From CAUZFZ01 sp963579025 (GTDB lineage: Bacteria > Planctomycetota > Planctomycetia > Planctomycetales > Planctomycetaceae): a DNA stretch of 64,000 bases. The stretch lies in NCBI GenBank assembly GCA_963579025.1, contig CAUZFZ010000003.1, forward strand, positions 62,001 to 126,000, read 5' to 3'. Made by a program: the position numbers and the translations under genes. Of the stretch, positions 1-8,081 are shown in pieces. Every line of letters starts with the position of its first letter. The stretch's first letter is position 1. The notes beneath the pieces are model-generated. The model was not told where the DNA came from, did no database searches, and saw only the letters and a program-made list of their open reading frames with translations.

Positions 1-781
1 CGCCCGCATAGGTGTCGTTGGCACCGTGCAGATTCGACAGAAAGATGTGTGACAGCCACTTGATGGATTTAAACCCGTAGGCTTCCGGAACAACGATGCG
101 GACCGGTCCGCCGCGCTCACTGGACAGCCACTGGCCATTGAGCTTGTAACACAGGATGACTGGCGGCAGATCGAACGGGTCTTCGAGGATGCGGCCGACC
201 GGCAACGAGCTGCGAAACATCTGTGACTTCTCGTCGTTGTGATAGCCATAAAAATGCACGCGTCGGAGATTCTCACGCGGTTCCGTCAGCCATAGCAGCT
301 CGCGGAGCGGTACGCCTTCCCAGATACCGGTCCCCAGCGGGCAGCCGATGTTGAGGCAGGTCATGACTTTCGGAAACCGCACCGCGTGCTTTTCCGCCAG
401 CTTCATCAAAGCCGCAAAGTCGAGAGCCGTGTTGTCTGACTTCTTGAATTCGTTGCGGATGCGGGCCGGCTTGTCGGGATCGCTGAGTACTTCCAGTTTC
501 CATGTCTCTCGCGTCAGACCGACCTCTGTTTTTTTCTCATCGTCGAGCGTATGAGGGATGGGCTTGCCGCGTGATACGTCGCGAAACTTCGCCGGTGGTG
601 TGAGCCATGACTCAAGTTTCTGGAGGGCCTCCTGCAATTCCGGCACTTCGAGCGGATTGGCATCATCCGCGAGCAGCGGTAGGGATTGGAGTGCGGCTGC
701 TCCCGCAGCGCCGAGGCTCAGGAAGTAACGACGGGACAGAGAGACGTGATCGCGGATCAGTCGTTCCATGGATGGGTTCAT
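1..781 (-). CDS. Tat-exported molybdopterin-dependent oxidoreductase (sulfite oxidase fold), partial
   Basis: The reading frame runs off the left edge, so only about 260 N-terminal residues are visible. The start is ATG at 781, with a second in-frame ATG at 769. The N-terminus has a twin-arginine signal (SRRYFLSLGAAGAAAL), so the enzyme is probably exported folded with its cofactor. The middle reads VMTCLNIGCPLGTGIWEGVP followed by LRELL, then RVHFYGYHNDE and SERGGPVRIVVPEAYGFKSI; this resembles the oxidoreductase molybdopterin-binding domain of sulfite oxidase/MsrP-type enzymes, and the Cys of MTC is the likely molybdenum ligand. The substrate cannot be told. The C-terminal part and any heme or dimerisation domain lie outside the window. 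No partner gene is visible on the right-hand side. Confidence 0.8.
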   Translation of the reverse strand, partial: MNPSMERLIRDHVSLSRRYFLSLGAAGAAALQSLPLLADDANPLEVPELQEALQKLESWLTPPAKFRDVSRGKPIPHTLDDEKKTEVGLTRETWKLEVLSDPDKPARIRNEFKKSDNTALDFAALMKLAEKHAVRFPKVMTCLNIGCPLGTGIWEGVPLRELLWLTEPRENLRRVHFYGYHNDEKSQMFRSSLPVGRILEDPFDLPPVILCYKLNGQWLSSERGGPVRIVVPEAYGFKSIKWLSHIFLSNLHGANDTYAG

Positions 782-953
782 GCCGTGCGCTCCTGATTGG
801 GGATTGGCACGGCGATGATATCCGCGGGTGGTCCGTTGTTTAACCGCGTGGAATGACAGACTCGTTCGGCGCGGGTCTCCGACCCCGTCGCAAACCCGAC
901 CGGAGGTCTCCCTCCGCGTTGGGCTTCGCCAGTGAATCTGCAGGGAGACCTTC

Positions 954-1060
954 GGTCGGACCAACGGCCGGGTCGGGAGACCCACGCCGAACCGTGGTCG
1001 GACCAACGGCTGGGTCGGGAGACCCACGCCGAACCGTGAGAGACCCACACGGAACCGTGG
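954..1060. repeat. Tandem 42-bp direct repeat with a third partial copy
   Basis: Two 42-bp units lie head to tail at 954-995 and 996-1037 and differ at one base (c969 versus t1011). A degenerate third piece follows at about 1038-1060. The unit contains the inverted pair GGTCGGGAGACCC/GGGTCTCCCGACC in different spacings, and the preceding sequence (about 870-950) holds further gggagacc/ggtctccc words. It fills most of the space between the molybdopterin enzyme and the Lon-N-like gene. No gene is supported here; open frames on either strand are translated repeat. Confidence 0.8.
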
Positions 1061-1077
1061 CTGCGTGATCTGGCGAT

Positions 1078-1770
1078 TCAGTTCAGGCTGAAGCCTGGCG
1101 GAAACTTGCGAGCGTTCTGTTCTTTCGTGTCGCGGCACTGAAGCTTCAGCAGTTCGAGCAACAGATCGCTGCGCTGATCCACATCCACCTGCTCAAGCAA
1201 CCGCTGTGCGTCTTCAGGACGCGGACGCAGGGCGTGTGCGATCAGGTCGCATAGCTCGCCCAGGGGAACGCCGTCCTCCACCGTGCCGAACAAGGTTGAG
1301 TCGAGATCCAGTTTCGGAAACACCTGACGGAAGTAACCGACCAGTTCTGCCTGGCGTCGCGTGCGATCGATCACCGGCGTGTGCGGATAGAGGTCCGGGA
1401 TCGGGTCAACCTGACCAATGCGGTACGGGAGATCGGTCTGCTCCTCGACGATCAGTCGGGCTCGGGTCAGACCCTGCATCAGCAGGTAGTAGCGTCCATC
1501 CTGCAGGCGTTCGTCGGCGATGACACGGCCAAGACAAACGGTCTCATGAATCGGGCAGCTTTTCGATTCGTATTGCTCCTGCCAGCCGTCACGCAGCAGG
1601 GCTATGGCCAGATAGCGATCGGCCCTCAACACGTCTTCCACCATGCAGCGATAGCGCGGCTCGAAGATGTGCAACGGCAGCATCACATTCGGAAACAGGG
1701 TGGCGCCAGGAAGAGGGAACAGAGCGGCCTGCCCGGAGAAATCTGAGAGCGACAAATCCGACGATGTCAT
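1078..1770 (-). CDS. Lon N-terminal (substrate-binding) domain protein
   Basis: A 230-residue protein made essentially of the Lon N-terminal-like domain without ATPase or protease parts. The family-typical opening is clear: FPLPGATLFPNVMLPLHIFE then PRYRCMVEDVL, followed by IALLRDGW and a later GRYYLLMQGLTRARL segment. Stand-alone proteins of this type are widespread, and their client or role is largely unknown; a substrate-recognition role is assumed from Lon. The ATG at 1770 overlaps the TGA of the upstream DUF309 gene (ATGA), so the two are very probably translationally coupled. Confidence 0.8.
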   Translation of the reverse strand: MTSSDLSLSDFSGQAALFPLPGATLFPNVMLPLHIFEPRYRCMVEDVLRADRYLAIALLRDGWQEQYESKSCPIHETVCLGRVIADERLQDGRYYLLMQGLTRARLIVEEQTDLPYRIGQVDPIPDLYPHTPVIDRTRRQAELVGYFRQVFPKLDLDSTLFGTVEDGVPLGELCDLIAHALRPRPEDAQRLLEQVDVDQRSDLLLELLKLQCRDTKEQNARKFPPGFSLN

Positions 1771-2180
1771 GACGACGGGATTCCTTCAACGAAACGGATC
1801 ACGGGAATGCGATCGTCCTGAAGTTCCACTCCATCGGGGTACGTGTTGCCTGCCTCCAGCAGCTCCTCGAAACAGTGCTCGAAGTCGAGCAGAAACTGCA
1901 GCAGGTCCATCTCCATGTACGGTGATGGATACTTCTCCAGCTTCTCGCGTGCCGATCGGTAGAGCTTGATGGCTCCACCAAGATTCTCATTCCCGAAATG
2001 AAACATGGCCACGGCGGCCTGAATCAGTCCCTGATGAAAAAGCTTCGACTCGCCCAGAACTTCTCCCCAGAGTTCCTCCAGGACCTCGTGACAGTCAAAG
2101 TACTCCTGTTCGTTGAACAGTCGGATTCCTTCGAGATACTTTTCGGGGAGTTCATCCATGTCGGTCCATAGCTGTCGCAT
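1767..2180 (-). CDS. DUF309 family protein
   Basis: A 137-residue, mostly helical cytosolic protein. The segment KYLEGIRLFNEQEYFDCHEV then LEELW, followed by FHQGLIQAAVAMFHF, is the hallmark of DUF309, a small all-alpha family of unknown function whose members carry a conserved FN..E.F..HE..E..W pattern. It is first in a two-gene unit with the Lon-N-like gene, which it overlaps by four bases. The start is ATG at 2180. The facing divergent gene is nth, leaving about 130 bp for both promoters. Confidence 0.8.
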   Translation of the reverse strand: MRQLWTDMDELPEKYLEGIRLFNEQEYFDCHEVLEELWGEVLGESKLFHQGLIQAAVAMFHFGNENLGGAIKLYRSAREKLEKYPSPYMEMDLLQFLLDFEHCFEELLEAGNTYPDGVELQDDRIPVIRFVEGIPSS

Positions 2181-2309
2181 CGCTGCGGCAGCCCTGCAAG
2201 TGAACGGTCCGACCGGCCGTGTTCGACGCCAGCAAACCGCGAAGACTCAATTCTAGAACTACCGCTTCCAGATTCTCCACCAGCTTTCCCTGCGATTCTC
2301 ACAAACGCT

Positions 2310-2984
2310 ATGACTGGAACCGATCAGGCCGCATCTGCTGACAAAAAGAACCATGCGCGCCGCGTGGTGCGGGCCTTGAAAAAGACCTACCCGGATGCCG
2401 AGTGCGCTCTGACCCACGATTCGGCCTACCAGCTCGTGGTCGCAACGATCCTGTCTGCCCAGTGCACGGACGAACGCGTCAACGCTACGACGCCGCTTCT
2501 GTTTAAGAAATATCCGACAGCCGAAGATCTGGCGAAGTCGAGGCAGAAGGATGTCGAGCGAATCGTCCATCCGCTGGGATTTTTTCGGGCGAAGGCCACG
2601 AACATTCGCGGCATGGCGACGAAACTGATTGAGGACTTCGGCGGGGAATTGCCGCAAACGGTCGAGGAAATGACCTCGTTGCCGGGCGTCGGACGCAAGA
2701 CCGCCAACGTCGTTCTGGGAACGTGGTACGGCCTCGCTACTGGCGTCGTTGTCGACACGCACGTCAAACGGATCAGTCGCCTGCTGGGCCTGACGGAGTC
2801 CGCGAACCCGGAGATCATCGAACGTGAGCTGGTCGCCATCCTCCCGAAGAAGGAGTGGGTCAACTACTCGCACCGCATGATCCATCACGGACGTCAGATT
2901 TGCATTGCCCGTCGGCCACAGTGTCTCGAATGCCCGCTGCTGAAGTGCTGCCAGCGCGTCGGCTTGCCCACGCTGGCCGAATGA
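2310..2984 (+). CDS. nth: Endonuclease III (DNA glycosylase/AP lyase)
   Basis: A 224-residue base-excision-repair enzyme removing oxidised pyrimidines. The helix-hairpin-helix reads LPGVGRKTANVVL with the catalytic Lys at about 130, and the catalytic Asp follows at about 149 in VVVDTHVKR. The C-terminus has the [4Fe-4S] ligand pattern C-x6-C-x2-C-x5-C (CIARRPQCLECPLLKCC), in which the second of the two adjacent Cys gives the canonical spacing. The length matches the family, with a short charged N-terminal extension. ATG start at 2310. It is probably monocistronic. Confidence 0.96.
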   Translation: MTGTDQAASADKKNHARRVVRALKKTYPDAECALTHDSAYQLVVATILSAQCTDERVNATTPLLFKKYPTAEDLAKSRQKDVERIVHPLGFFRAKATNIRGMATKLIEDFGGELPQTVEEMTSLPGVGRKTANVVLGTWYGLATGVVVDTHVKRISRLLGLTESANPEIIERELVAILPKKEWVNYSHRMIHHGRQICIARRPQCLECPLLKCCQRVGLPTLAE

Positions 2985-3253
2985 AATTCTGTTTCAACGT
3001 TCAAATTATGACCAAGGGCCGGTTCAACCAGATCCTGCCGATAGCAGAATTCGGTACTGAGAACCGCTGGAACTGGTCAAATCAGAATCTACCGGACGAT
3101 TGACCTCTTCTGCGAATCTGTCTACGTTTGTTGTGCCTCGCAGGAAAAACCCGACCGAACGGACTCCATTCGAAACGGTGATTTCCTGAATCCCACCGGC
3201 CGCTGTTGGCCGACACTCCCTCCTCAGCTTTCCTGCACACGATTCTCCCACCA

Positions 3254-3571
3254 ATGACAGTACGCCTTTCCTGCATCGACGCCGCTCCATCCAGTGGGAA
3301 TGTCACACTGACAGAATTCCCCGTCACCATCGGTCGCGGGGACGAAGCAAATGTGTGCATCCGCGACACGTGGGCCAGCCGAGTTCACTGTCGGCTCATT
3401 CTTCGAGACGGCAAATTGTGGGTTGAAGATCTGGACTCGGTGAATGGCACACTCGTGAACAGCGAGCTGGTGACTGAGCATGAAGTGTTGAGTGGAGCTC
3501 AGTTGACGGTCGGAATCACAACATTCCGAGTCACGTATTCGCGGCTTCGAATGCCTGCTTCCGCCATGTGA
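3254..3571 (+). CDS. Small FHA-domain protein
   Basis: About 105 residues, nearly all one forkhead-associated domain that binds phosphothreonine peptides. The core motifs are present: TIGRGDEANVCIRD, SRVHCRLILRDGKLWVEDLD, then SVNGTLVN. The frame opens at a TTG (3206), but the ATG at 3254 sits at the usual domain edge and is preferred. No other domain is attached, so it is probably an adaptor reading Ser/Thr kinase output, as expected for a genome with Hanks-type kinases (one lies at 54355). The next CDS follows on the same strand after about 146 bp. Confidence 0.85.
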   Translation: MTVRLSCIDAAPSSGNVTLTEFPVTIGRGDEANVCIRDTWASRVHCRLILRDGKLWVEDLDSVNGTLVNSELVTEHEVLSGAQLTVGITTFRVTYSRLRMPASAM

Positions 3572-3717
3572 TTTGCGGCTGCCTGTCGGAGCGAGGTCAA
3601 TTTGGTCGACTGCTCGTGTGCGTAAGTTGCGGGTGTCGTGAACTTGACGCCGACCGGACGGTCCGACACAACGGCGTCAGTGCTAAGAATGCAGAACGCT
3701 CGACACCGGAAACTGCC

Positions 3718-4539
3718 ATGTTCGCGCGGATGCGCGTCAGCCAGGTCATTCTGAAGACCTGTATCGAAGAGCGATTCGTATATCGCGGCGATTTTGCCTT
3801 CGCCACGCTGGTGCGTTTTCTGCCTATCGTCACGCAGATCTTCCTGTGGGGCGCGATCTACGGAGTTGGCACGCCACACGAGCGTGACACGATGAACGGC
3901 TATCGCTATCCAGATATGGTGGCCTACTACCTGCTGGCGATGGTCGGTCGCGCCTTTTCCAGCATGCCGGGACTCGCCAGCGGAATCGCTCGCGACGTGC
4001 GCGACGGGACGATCAAGAAGTACCTGACCCAGCCCGTGGACATGTTGGGCTATCTGTTCTGGCATCGAGTGGCTCACAAACTGGTCTACTACGCCATCGC
4101 CACGGGACCGTTTGCACTCATCTTCTGGTTGTGCCGCGAGTACTTCCCCGGCTGGCCGGACGCCTGGACGATCGCAGCATTTGTCGTCTCGCTGCTGCTC
4201 GGCTTCTTGATGGGATTTCTGCTTGAGTCCCTGATTGGCTTAATCTCGTTCTGGTTTCTTGAAGTCAGCTCGCTGCTCTTCATCTACATGATGATCAACT
4301 ACTTTCTGTCCGGTCACATGATTCCGCTGGACTGGCTGGGCGAATTCGGCGCGTGGGTGCAGTACCTGCCTTTCAAGTATCTCGCCTACCTGCCCGCCGC
4401 GATCATGCTGGGGAAATACACGCATGTTGAGCTGGCGCGAGAATTGAGCATCGAACTGTCGTGGGTTCTTCTTCTACTGGCGGCCAACCGAGTGGCGTTC
4501 AACCGCGGCGTTCGCCGTTACAGCGCGTTTGGCGGGTAG
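3718..4539 (+). CDS. ABC-2 type transporter permease subunit
   Basis: About 273 residues from the ATG at 3718; the open frame extends to 3568, but that part lacks coding character. Six likely membrane helices with an amphipathic N-terminus (MFARMRVSQVILKTCIEERF) and the segment DGTIKKYLTQPVDMLGYLFW match the ABC-2 permeases of uncharacterised exporters. Such permeases normally sit with an ATPase and a second permease; here neither neighbour is an ABC component. The substrate is unknown. It could be the last surviving gene of an operon, or it could pair with an ATPase encoded elsewhere. Confidence 0.75.
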   Translation: MFARMRVSQVILKTCIEERFVYRGDFAFATLVRFLPIVTQIFLWGAIYGVGTPHERDTMNGYRYPDMVAYYLLAMVGRAFSSMPGLASGIARDVRDGTIKKYLTQPVDMLGYLFWHRVAHKLVYYAIATGPFALIFWLCREYFPGWPDAWTIAAFVVSLLLGFLMGFLLESLIGLISFWFLEVSSLLFIYMMINYFLSGHMIPLDWLGEFGAWVQYLPFKYLAYLPAAIMLGKYTHVELARELSIELSWVLLLLAANRVAFNRGVRRYSAFGG

Positions 4540-4558
4540 ATTGAGCGTGTCGAACCGG

Positions 4559-4951
4559 TCACGGGCGGTCGCGGCGATGGGCAAGGAGCACACCAGTCGC
4601 CCCGATCGCCACAACAACCGCACTCACGATGGGCTGCGGTTTCGACAAGTGGAACCGGGCAGCGGCGCCAAAAAACAGCAGGCAGCCCGTCAACGCCACG
4701 GCAAACGACACAGCCAGTCGCATCCGCTCTCGATGGACAAGGCAGCCGATGAGTCCGAGGCCAGTCAGTGCAATCCCGACGAATCCGAACCGAACCAAGG
4801 CCAGATAGTTATGCACATCGTTCACAGAGGTGAGTCCCGCCTGAGCTCCATCTTGCTTTGCTGATCGGCGCGGATCATGATGACCACTCCCCGTTCCGAC
4901 GCAAGCCATTGCTGTAGTCCCGGCCTCAGGTGAAGTCACCGGTCGGGGCAA
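4559..4951 (-). CDS. Hypothetical small membrane protein (about three TM segments)
   Basis: Up to 130 residues; the frame opens at a TTG (4951), with an in-frame ATG at 4909. No family recognised. Three hydrophobic stretches are visible: LVRFGFVGIALTGLGLIGCL, LAVSFAVALTGCLLFFGAAA and IVSAVVVAIGATGVLLA, separated by short Arg-rich turns, ending in HRRDRP. It converges on the ABC-2 permease with about 19 bp between stops and diverges from the large oxidoreductase. The regular hydrophobic pattern supports a real protein, but start and function are uncertain. Confidence 0.5.
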   Translation of the reverse strand: MPRPVTSPEAGTTAMACVGTGSGHHDPRRSAKQDGAQAGLTSVNDVHNYLALVRFGFVGIALTGLGLIGCLVHRERMRLAVSFAVALTGCLLFFGAAARFHLSKPQPIVSAVVVAIGATGVLLAHRRDRP

Positions 4952-5019
4952 CGATCAGGACACTTCGACGCATGGCTCCTCACCGTTTCGCACCACTGAC
5001 TGCGTGAAAGTCAGCCGCC

Positions 5020-7983
5020 TTGGACGAACAGCGCGAGCGTATTGTCGAAGATCTGTCGGGGGACTTCCGTGGCGAAGTCCGCTGTGACGATCTGGCTGTG
5101 TCAATGTATGCCAGCGATGCCAGCCTGTTCGAGGTTCGCCCACTGGGGGTCGCCTTTCCGCGTGACCGTGACGATGTGGTCACGCTATCGCGTTACTCCG
5201 CCGAATCGGGCATCCCGCTGACCGCCCGTGGCGCTGGCAGCAATGTCACGGGTTCGAGTCTGGGGGCGGGTCTGATCGTCGATTTCTCTCGGCACATGCG
5301 CAGCATCGAAGCACTCGATGCAACGTCCGTCACTGTGCAGCCGGGAATGGTGATGTCACGCTTAAACCACCTGCTGAAAGACGTCGGCCGCTACTTCCCA
5401 CCAGATCCATCCACCGCGGCCATCACCACGATCGGCGGCATGATCGGTGTGGACTCAGCCGGCTCGCGAGCTGCACGCGTTGGTTCCACGCGAGATCACG
5501 TGATTAGTCTGGAGACGGTCGTCCCCGGTGGACACGTCATACAATGCGGTCTCGAACGACTGGAGTTCTCCCGCAGTGCTCCCGAACTGGATCTGGAAGG
5601 TGACAGCACCGATCAGACCGTCGCCGCCAACGTGAAACGCAACATCGTCAGCCGACTGGCAAAGCTGCTCGGCGACAACCGCGAGCTGATTCGCGAACGC
5701 CAGCCGACTGTGATGCGCAACACCAGCGGTTACTTTCTGCGCGGTGTGCTGCGACACAATGAACTGAACCTGCCGCGAATGCTCGTCGGATCAGAGGGCA
5801 CTCTGGGGCTGTTCACGTCGGCCACGCTGCACACGTCTCCGCTGCCGGATTTTCGCGGAGTCGCGCTGCTGGTTTTTGGCCAGATGGAGCAGGCCATTGA
5901 TGCCGTACTGCAGATCACTCCATTGCAGCCAAGTGCCTGTGATCTGCTTGACCGTCGGCTACTGATGCTGGGCCGTGAGAATGACTCGCGATTCGAACGA
6001 TTCATTCCCGCCACGGCCGAAGCAGCGTTACTGATAGAACAGACCGGCTTCAGCGAACGACAGGCGCGCGAGCGCATCCAAATGGTCGTCGCCGCTGTCA
6101 GCGACCAGTGTCCCGACGTCGAAGTTGCCGTCGAAGCTTATGACTTTGATAGTGTCGAGTTTCTGTGGGAACTGCCGAGGCGTGTTGTCTCCATGCTGGC
6201 ACAAATGAAAGGCAACCGCCGGGCGCTGCCGTTCATCGAAGACCTGGCAATTCCGCCGGCGACGCTGCGCGAGTTTTTTTTGCGTGTGCGTGAGGTCCTG
6301 CAGAAGCACGAAATCACGGCGTCGTTTTATGCGCACGCAGCCTCCGGTCAGATTCACATGCGTCCCTTCCTGCCGCTCCCCAGGCCCGAAGACGGCCCGC
6401 AGCTCACACAACTTGCTGCAGAGATCAACGAGATCACGCTGTCTCTGGGTGGTTCGATCAGTGGAGAGCACGGAGACGGTCTGTCGCGATCCTGCTTCGT
6501 AAAAACTCAGTTCGGTCCGCTGTATTCGGTGTTTCGTGAGATCAAGGAGATTTTTGATCCCCATAACCTGATGAGTCCCGGGCGGATCGTGACCGAGACG
6601 AGCACGCTGCCTTCGACCGCATTCCGTCCGGTCGTCAGTCCGAAGGTGGAACTGGTGCAGCTTCAACTGCAATGGTCTCCCCAGGAACTTGCCGATAGCG
6701 CTGAGACGTGCAATGGCTGCGGTGGTTGCCGAACTCAGCAGGAAGAGCAGCGGATGTGCCCGTTCTTCCGACTCGATCCGTCTGAAGAAGCAGCTCCAAG
6801 GTCGAAGGCCAATGCGTTTCGCAGCTTGCTGAGTGGTCATCTTGGCCCGACCGGAACGTCCACTGAAGAGTTTCGAGAGTTGTCGTCCTTGTGCTTTAAC
6901 TGCCGCCAGTGTGAACTGGAGTGTCCGACCAACGTCCGCATTCCGCAGATGATGATCGAGGCAAAGGCACAGGCCGTCGAAGCCAATGGTGTCGATCGCA
7001 CCACATGGATCCTGTCCCGAGCTCATTCGCTCGGCGGCCTGGCCAGCCGAGCCGCCTGGTTCAGCAACTGGGTGCTCCGCAGCCGCACGGGCCGCTGGTT
7101 GCTCGAAAGAACCATCGGAATCGATCGTCGTCGCAAGCTGCCGCCATTCGAACGACGACCGCTGATCAAGTCACTGTCGGCGCAATTTCGGAGGTCGTCG
7201 CCCGCACCGCGCGAAGATGCGGTTGTCTACTTCGTCGATCATTTCGCCAACTATCACGATCGTGAACTGGCCGACGCGTTCCTGGGGATCATGGAACACA
7301 ATGGCATACGGGTTCATGTGCCGGACGGGCAAACGGGTTCGGGCATGGCCATGGTCTCGGCAGGCGATCTGGCAGCCGCTCGCGCAATGGCCGATATCAA
7401 CGTTCGCGAACTCGCCGACTTCGCTCGCGAGGAGATACCGATCGTCTGCACGGAACCGGCTGCGGCCTTGTGTCTGCGAGACGACTATCCGTTGCTGCTT
7501 GATCACCCGGATGTCCAAACCGTCGCGCATCAGACCGTTGAGGCCGGAGCGTTTCTGCTGGAGCTTAAGCGTACGGACCGACTGAAGACGGACTTCTCGC
7601 GGCTGCCATTACGAGTGGGTTATCACACGCCGTGTCACCTGAAGGCGCTCAAGACCGGGCTTCCATTCCGCCAACTGCTTGAGCTGGTGCCGGAACTGGA
7701 TGTCGTAACAATCGAGAAGGGCTGCTCGGGAATGGCCGGAACGTTTGGCCTGACCCGTGAGCACTACGAGCAATCCGTCGCCATCGGCCGCCCGCTGATG
7801 GAGCGGATGCAGCAACCCGATCTGATCGCGGGAGCCACTGAGTGCAGCAGTTGTCAGTTGCAAATGGAGCAGAGCACCGACACACCCACAATCCACCCAA
7901 TCAAGTTGCTGGCAGTCTCCTATGGCCTGCTCCCACAGTTGCGCGAGCGACTGCTGGCACGAGCCAACCGCTCATCGCAGTGA
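5020..7983 (+). CDS. FAD-linked oxidoreductase with Fe-S and CCG domains (YdiJ/GlcD-GlcF type)
   Basis: A 987-residue fusion. Residues about 35-210 form a FAD-binding-4 (PCMH) domain (PLTARGAGSNVTGSSLGAGL, PPDPSTAAITTIGGMIGVDS). Residues about 240-520 form the FAD-oxidase C domain (GSISGEHGDGLSRS). Two 4Fe-4S clusters follow (CNGCGGCRTQQEEQRMCPFF and CFNCRQCELECPTN), then a C-terminal CCG/heterodisulfide-reductase-like region (GYHTPCHLKALKTGLPF, EKGCSGMAGTFGL, ATECSSCQLQME). This order matches giant D-2-hydroxyacid dehydrogenases that pass electrons from FAD to Fe-S and on to an acceptor. The substrate is probably D-lactate or D-2-hydroxyglutarate, but this is not provable here. The only start after the upstream in-frame stop at 5005 is TTG 5020. 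Confidence 0.9.
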   Translation: MDEQRERIVEDLSGDFRGEVRCDDLAVSMYASDASLFEVRPLGVAFPRDRDDVVTLSRYSAESGIPLTARGAGSNVTGSSLGAGLIVDFSRHMRSIEALDATSVTVQPGMVMSRLNHLLKDVGRYFPPDPSTAAITTIGGMIGVDSAGSRAARVGSTRDHVISLETVVPGGHVIQCGLERLEFSRSAPELDLEGDSTDQTVAANVKRNIVSRLAKLLGDNRELIRERQPTVMRNTSGYFLRGVLRHNELNLPRMLVGSEGTLGLFTSATLHTSPLPDFRGVALLVFGQMEQAIDAVLQITPLQPSACDLLDRRLLMLGRENDSRFERFIPATAEAALLIEQTGFSERQARERIQMVVAAVSDQCPDVEVAVEAYDFDSVEFLWELPRRVVSMLAQMKGNRRALPFIEDLAIPPATLREFFLRVREVLQKHEITASFYAHAASGQIHMRPFLPLPRPEDGPQLTQLAAEINEITLSLGGSISGEHGDGLSRSCFVKTQFGPLYSVFREIKEIFDPHNLMSPGRIVTETSTLPSTAFRPVVSPKVELVQLQLQWSPQELADSAETCNGCGGCRTQQEEQRMCPFFRLDPSEEAAPRSKANAFRSLLSGHLGPTGTSTEEFRELSSLCFNCRQCELECPTNVRIPQMMIEAKAQAVEANGVDRTTWILSRAHSLGGLASRAAWFSNWVLRSRTGRWLLERTIGIDRRRKLPPFERRPLIKSLSAQFRRSSPAPREDAVVYFVDHFANYHDRELADAFLGIMEHNGIRVHVPDGQTGSGMAMVSAGDLAAARAMADINVRELADFAREEIPIVCTEPAAALCLRDDYPLLLDHPDVQTVAHQTVEAGAFLLELKRTDRLKTDFSRLPLRVGYHTPCHLKALKTGLPFRQLLELVPELDVVTIEKGCSGMAGTFGLTREHYEQSVAIGRPLMERMQQPDLIAGATECSSCQLQMEQSTDTPTIHPIKLLAVSYGLLPQLRERLLARANRSSQ

Positions 7984-7992
7984 TCTTCGTGC

Positions 7993-8053
7993 GAGATTCG
8001 AAATCTCAAATCTCGCATTTCAGATTTCAAATCCGAGATTCCAAATCTGAAAT
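7993..8053. repeat. AT-rich palindromic repeat cluster (AAATCTGAAAT type)
   Basis: Between the oxidoreductase and the dihydrouridine synthase lies a cluster of short inverted words: GAGATT/AATCTC (7993-7998 with 8002-8007) and a perfect 11-bp pair ATTTCAGATTT/AAATCTGAAAT (8017-8027 with 8043-8053). The block is clearly richer in A+T than its surroundings. It may be a dispersed intergenic element, an mRNA hairpin, or both; there is no U-tract to make it a classical terminator. Confidence 0.65.
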
Positions 8054-8081
8054 ACGAACCCGTCCATTCTACACTCACGAC

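Noticed and set aside
6028..7026. 332-codon minus-strand frame inside the FAD/Fe-S oxidoreductase
   Set aside because: Wholly antisense to conserved motifs (GEHGDG, CNGCGGC), no family resemblance and no ribosome-binding site.
7842..8081. N-terminal extension of the dihydrouridine synthase
   Set aside because: It overlaps the upstream gene and translates the AT-rich repeat (FQIRDSKSEI-like), and ATG 8082 gives the normal family length.
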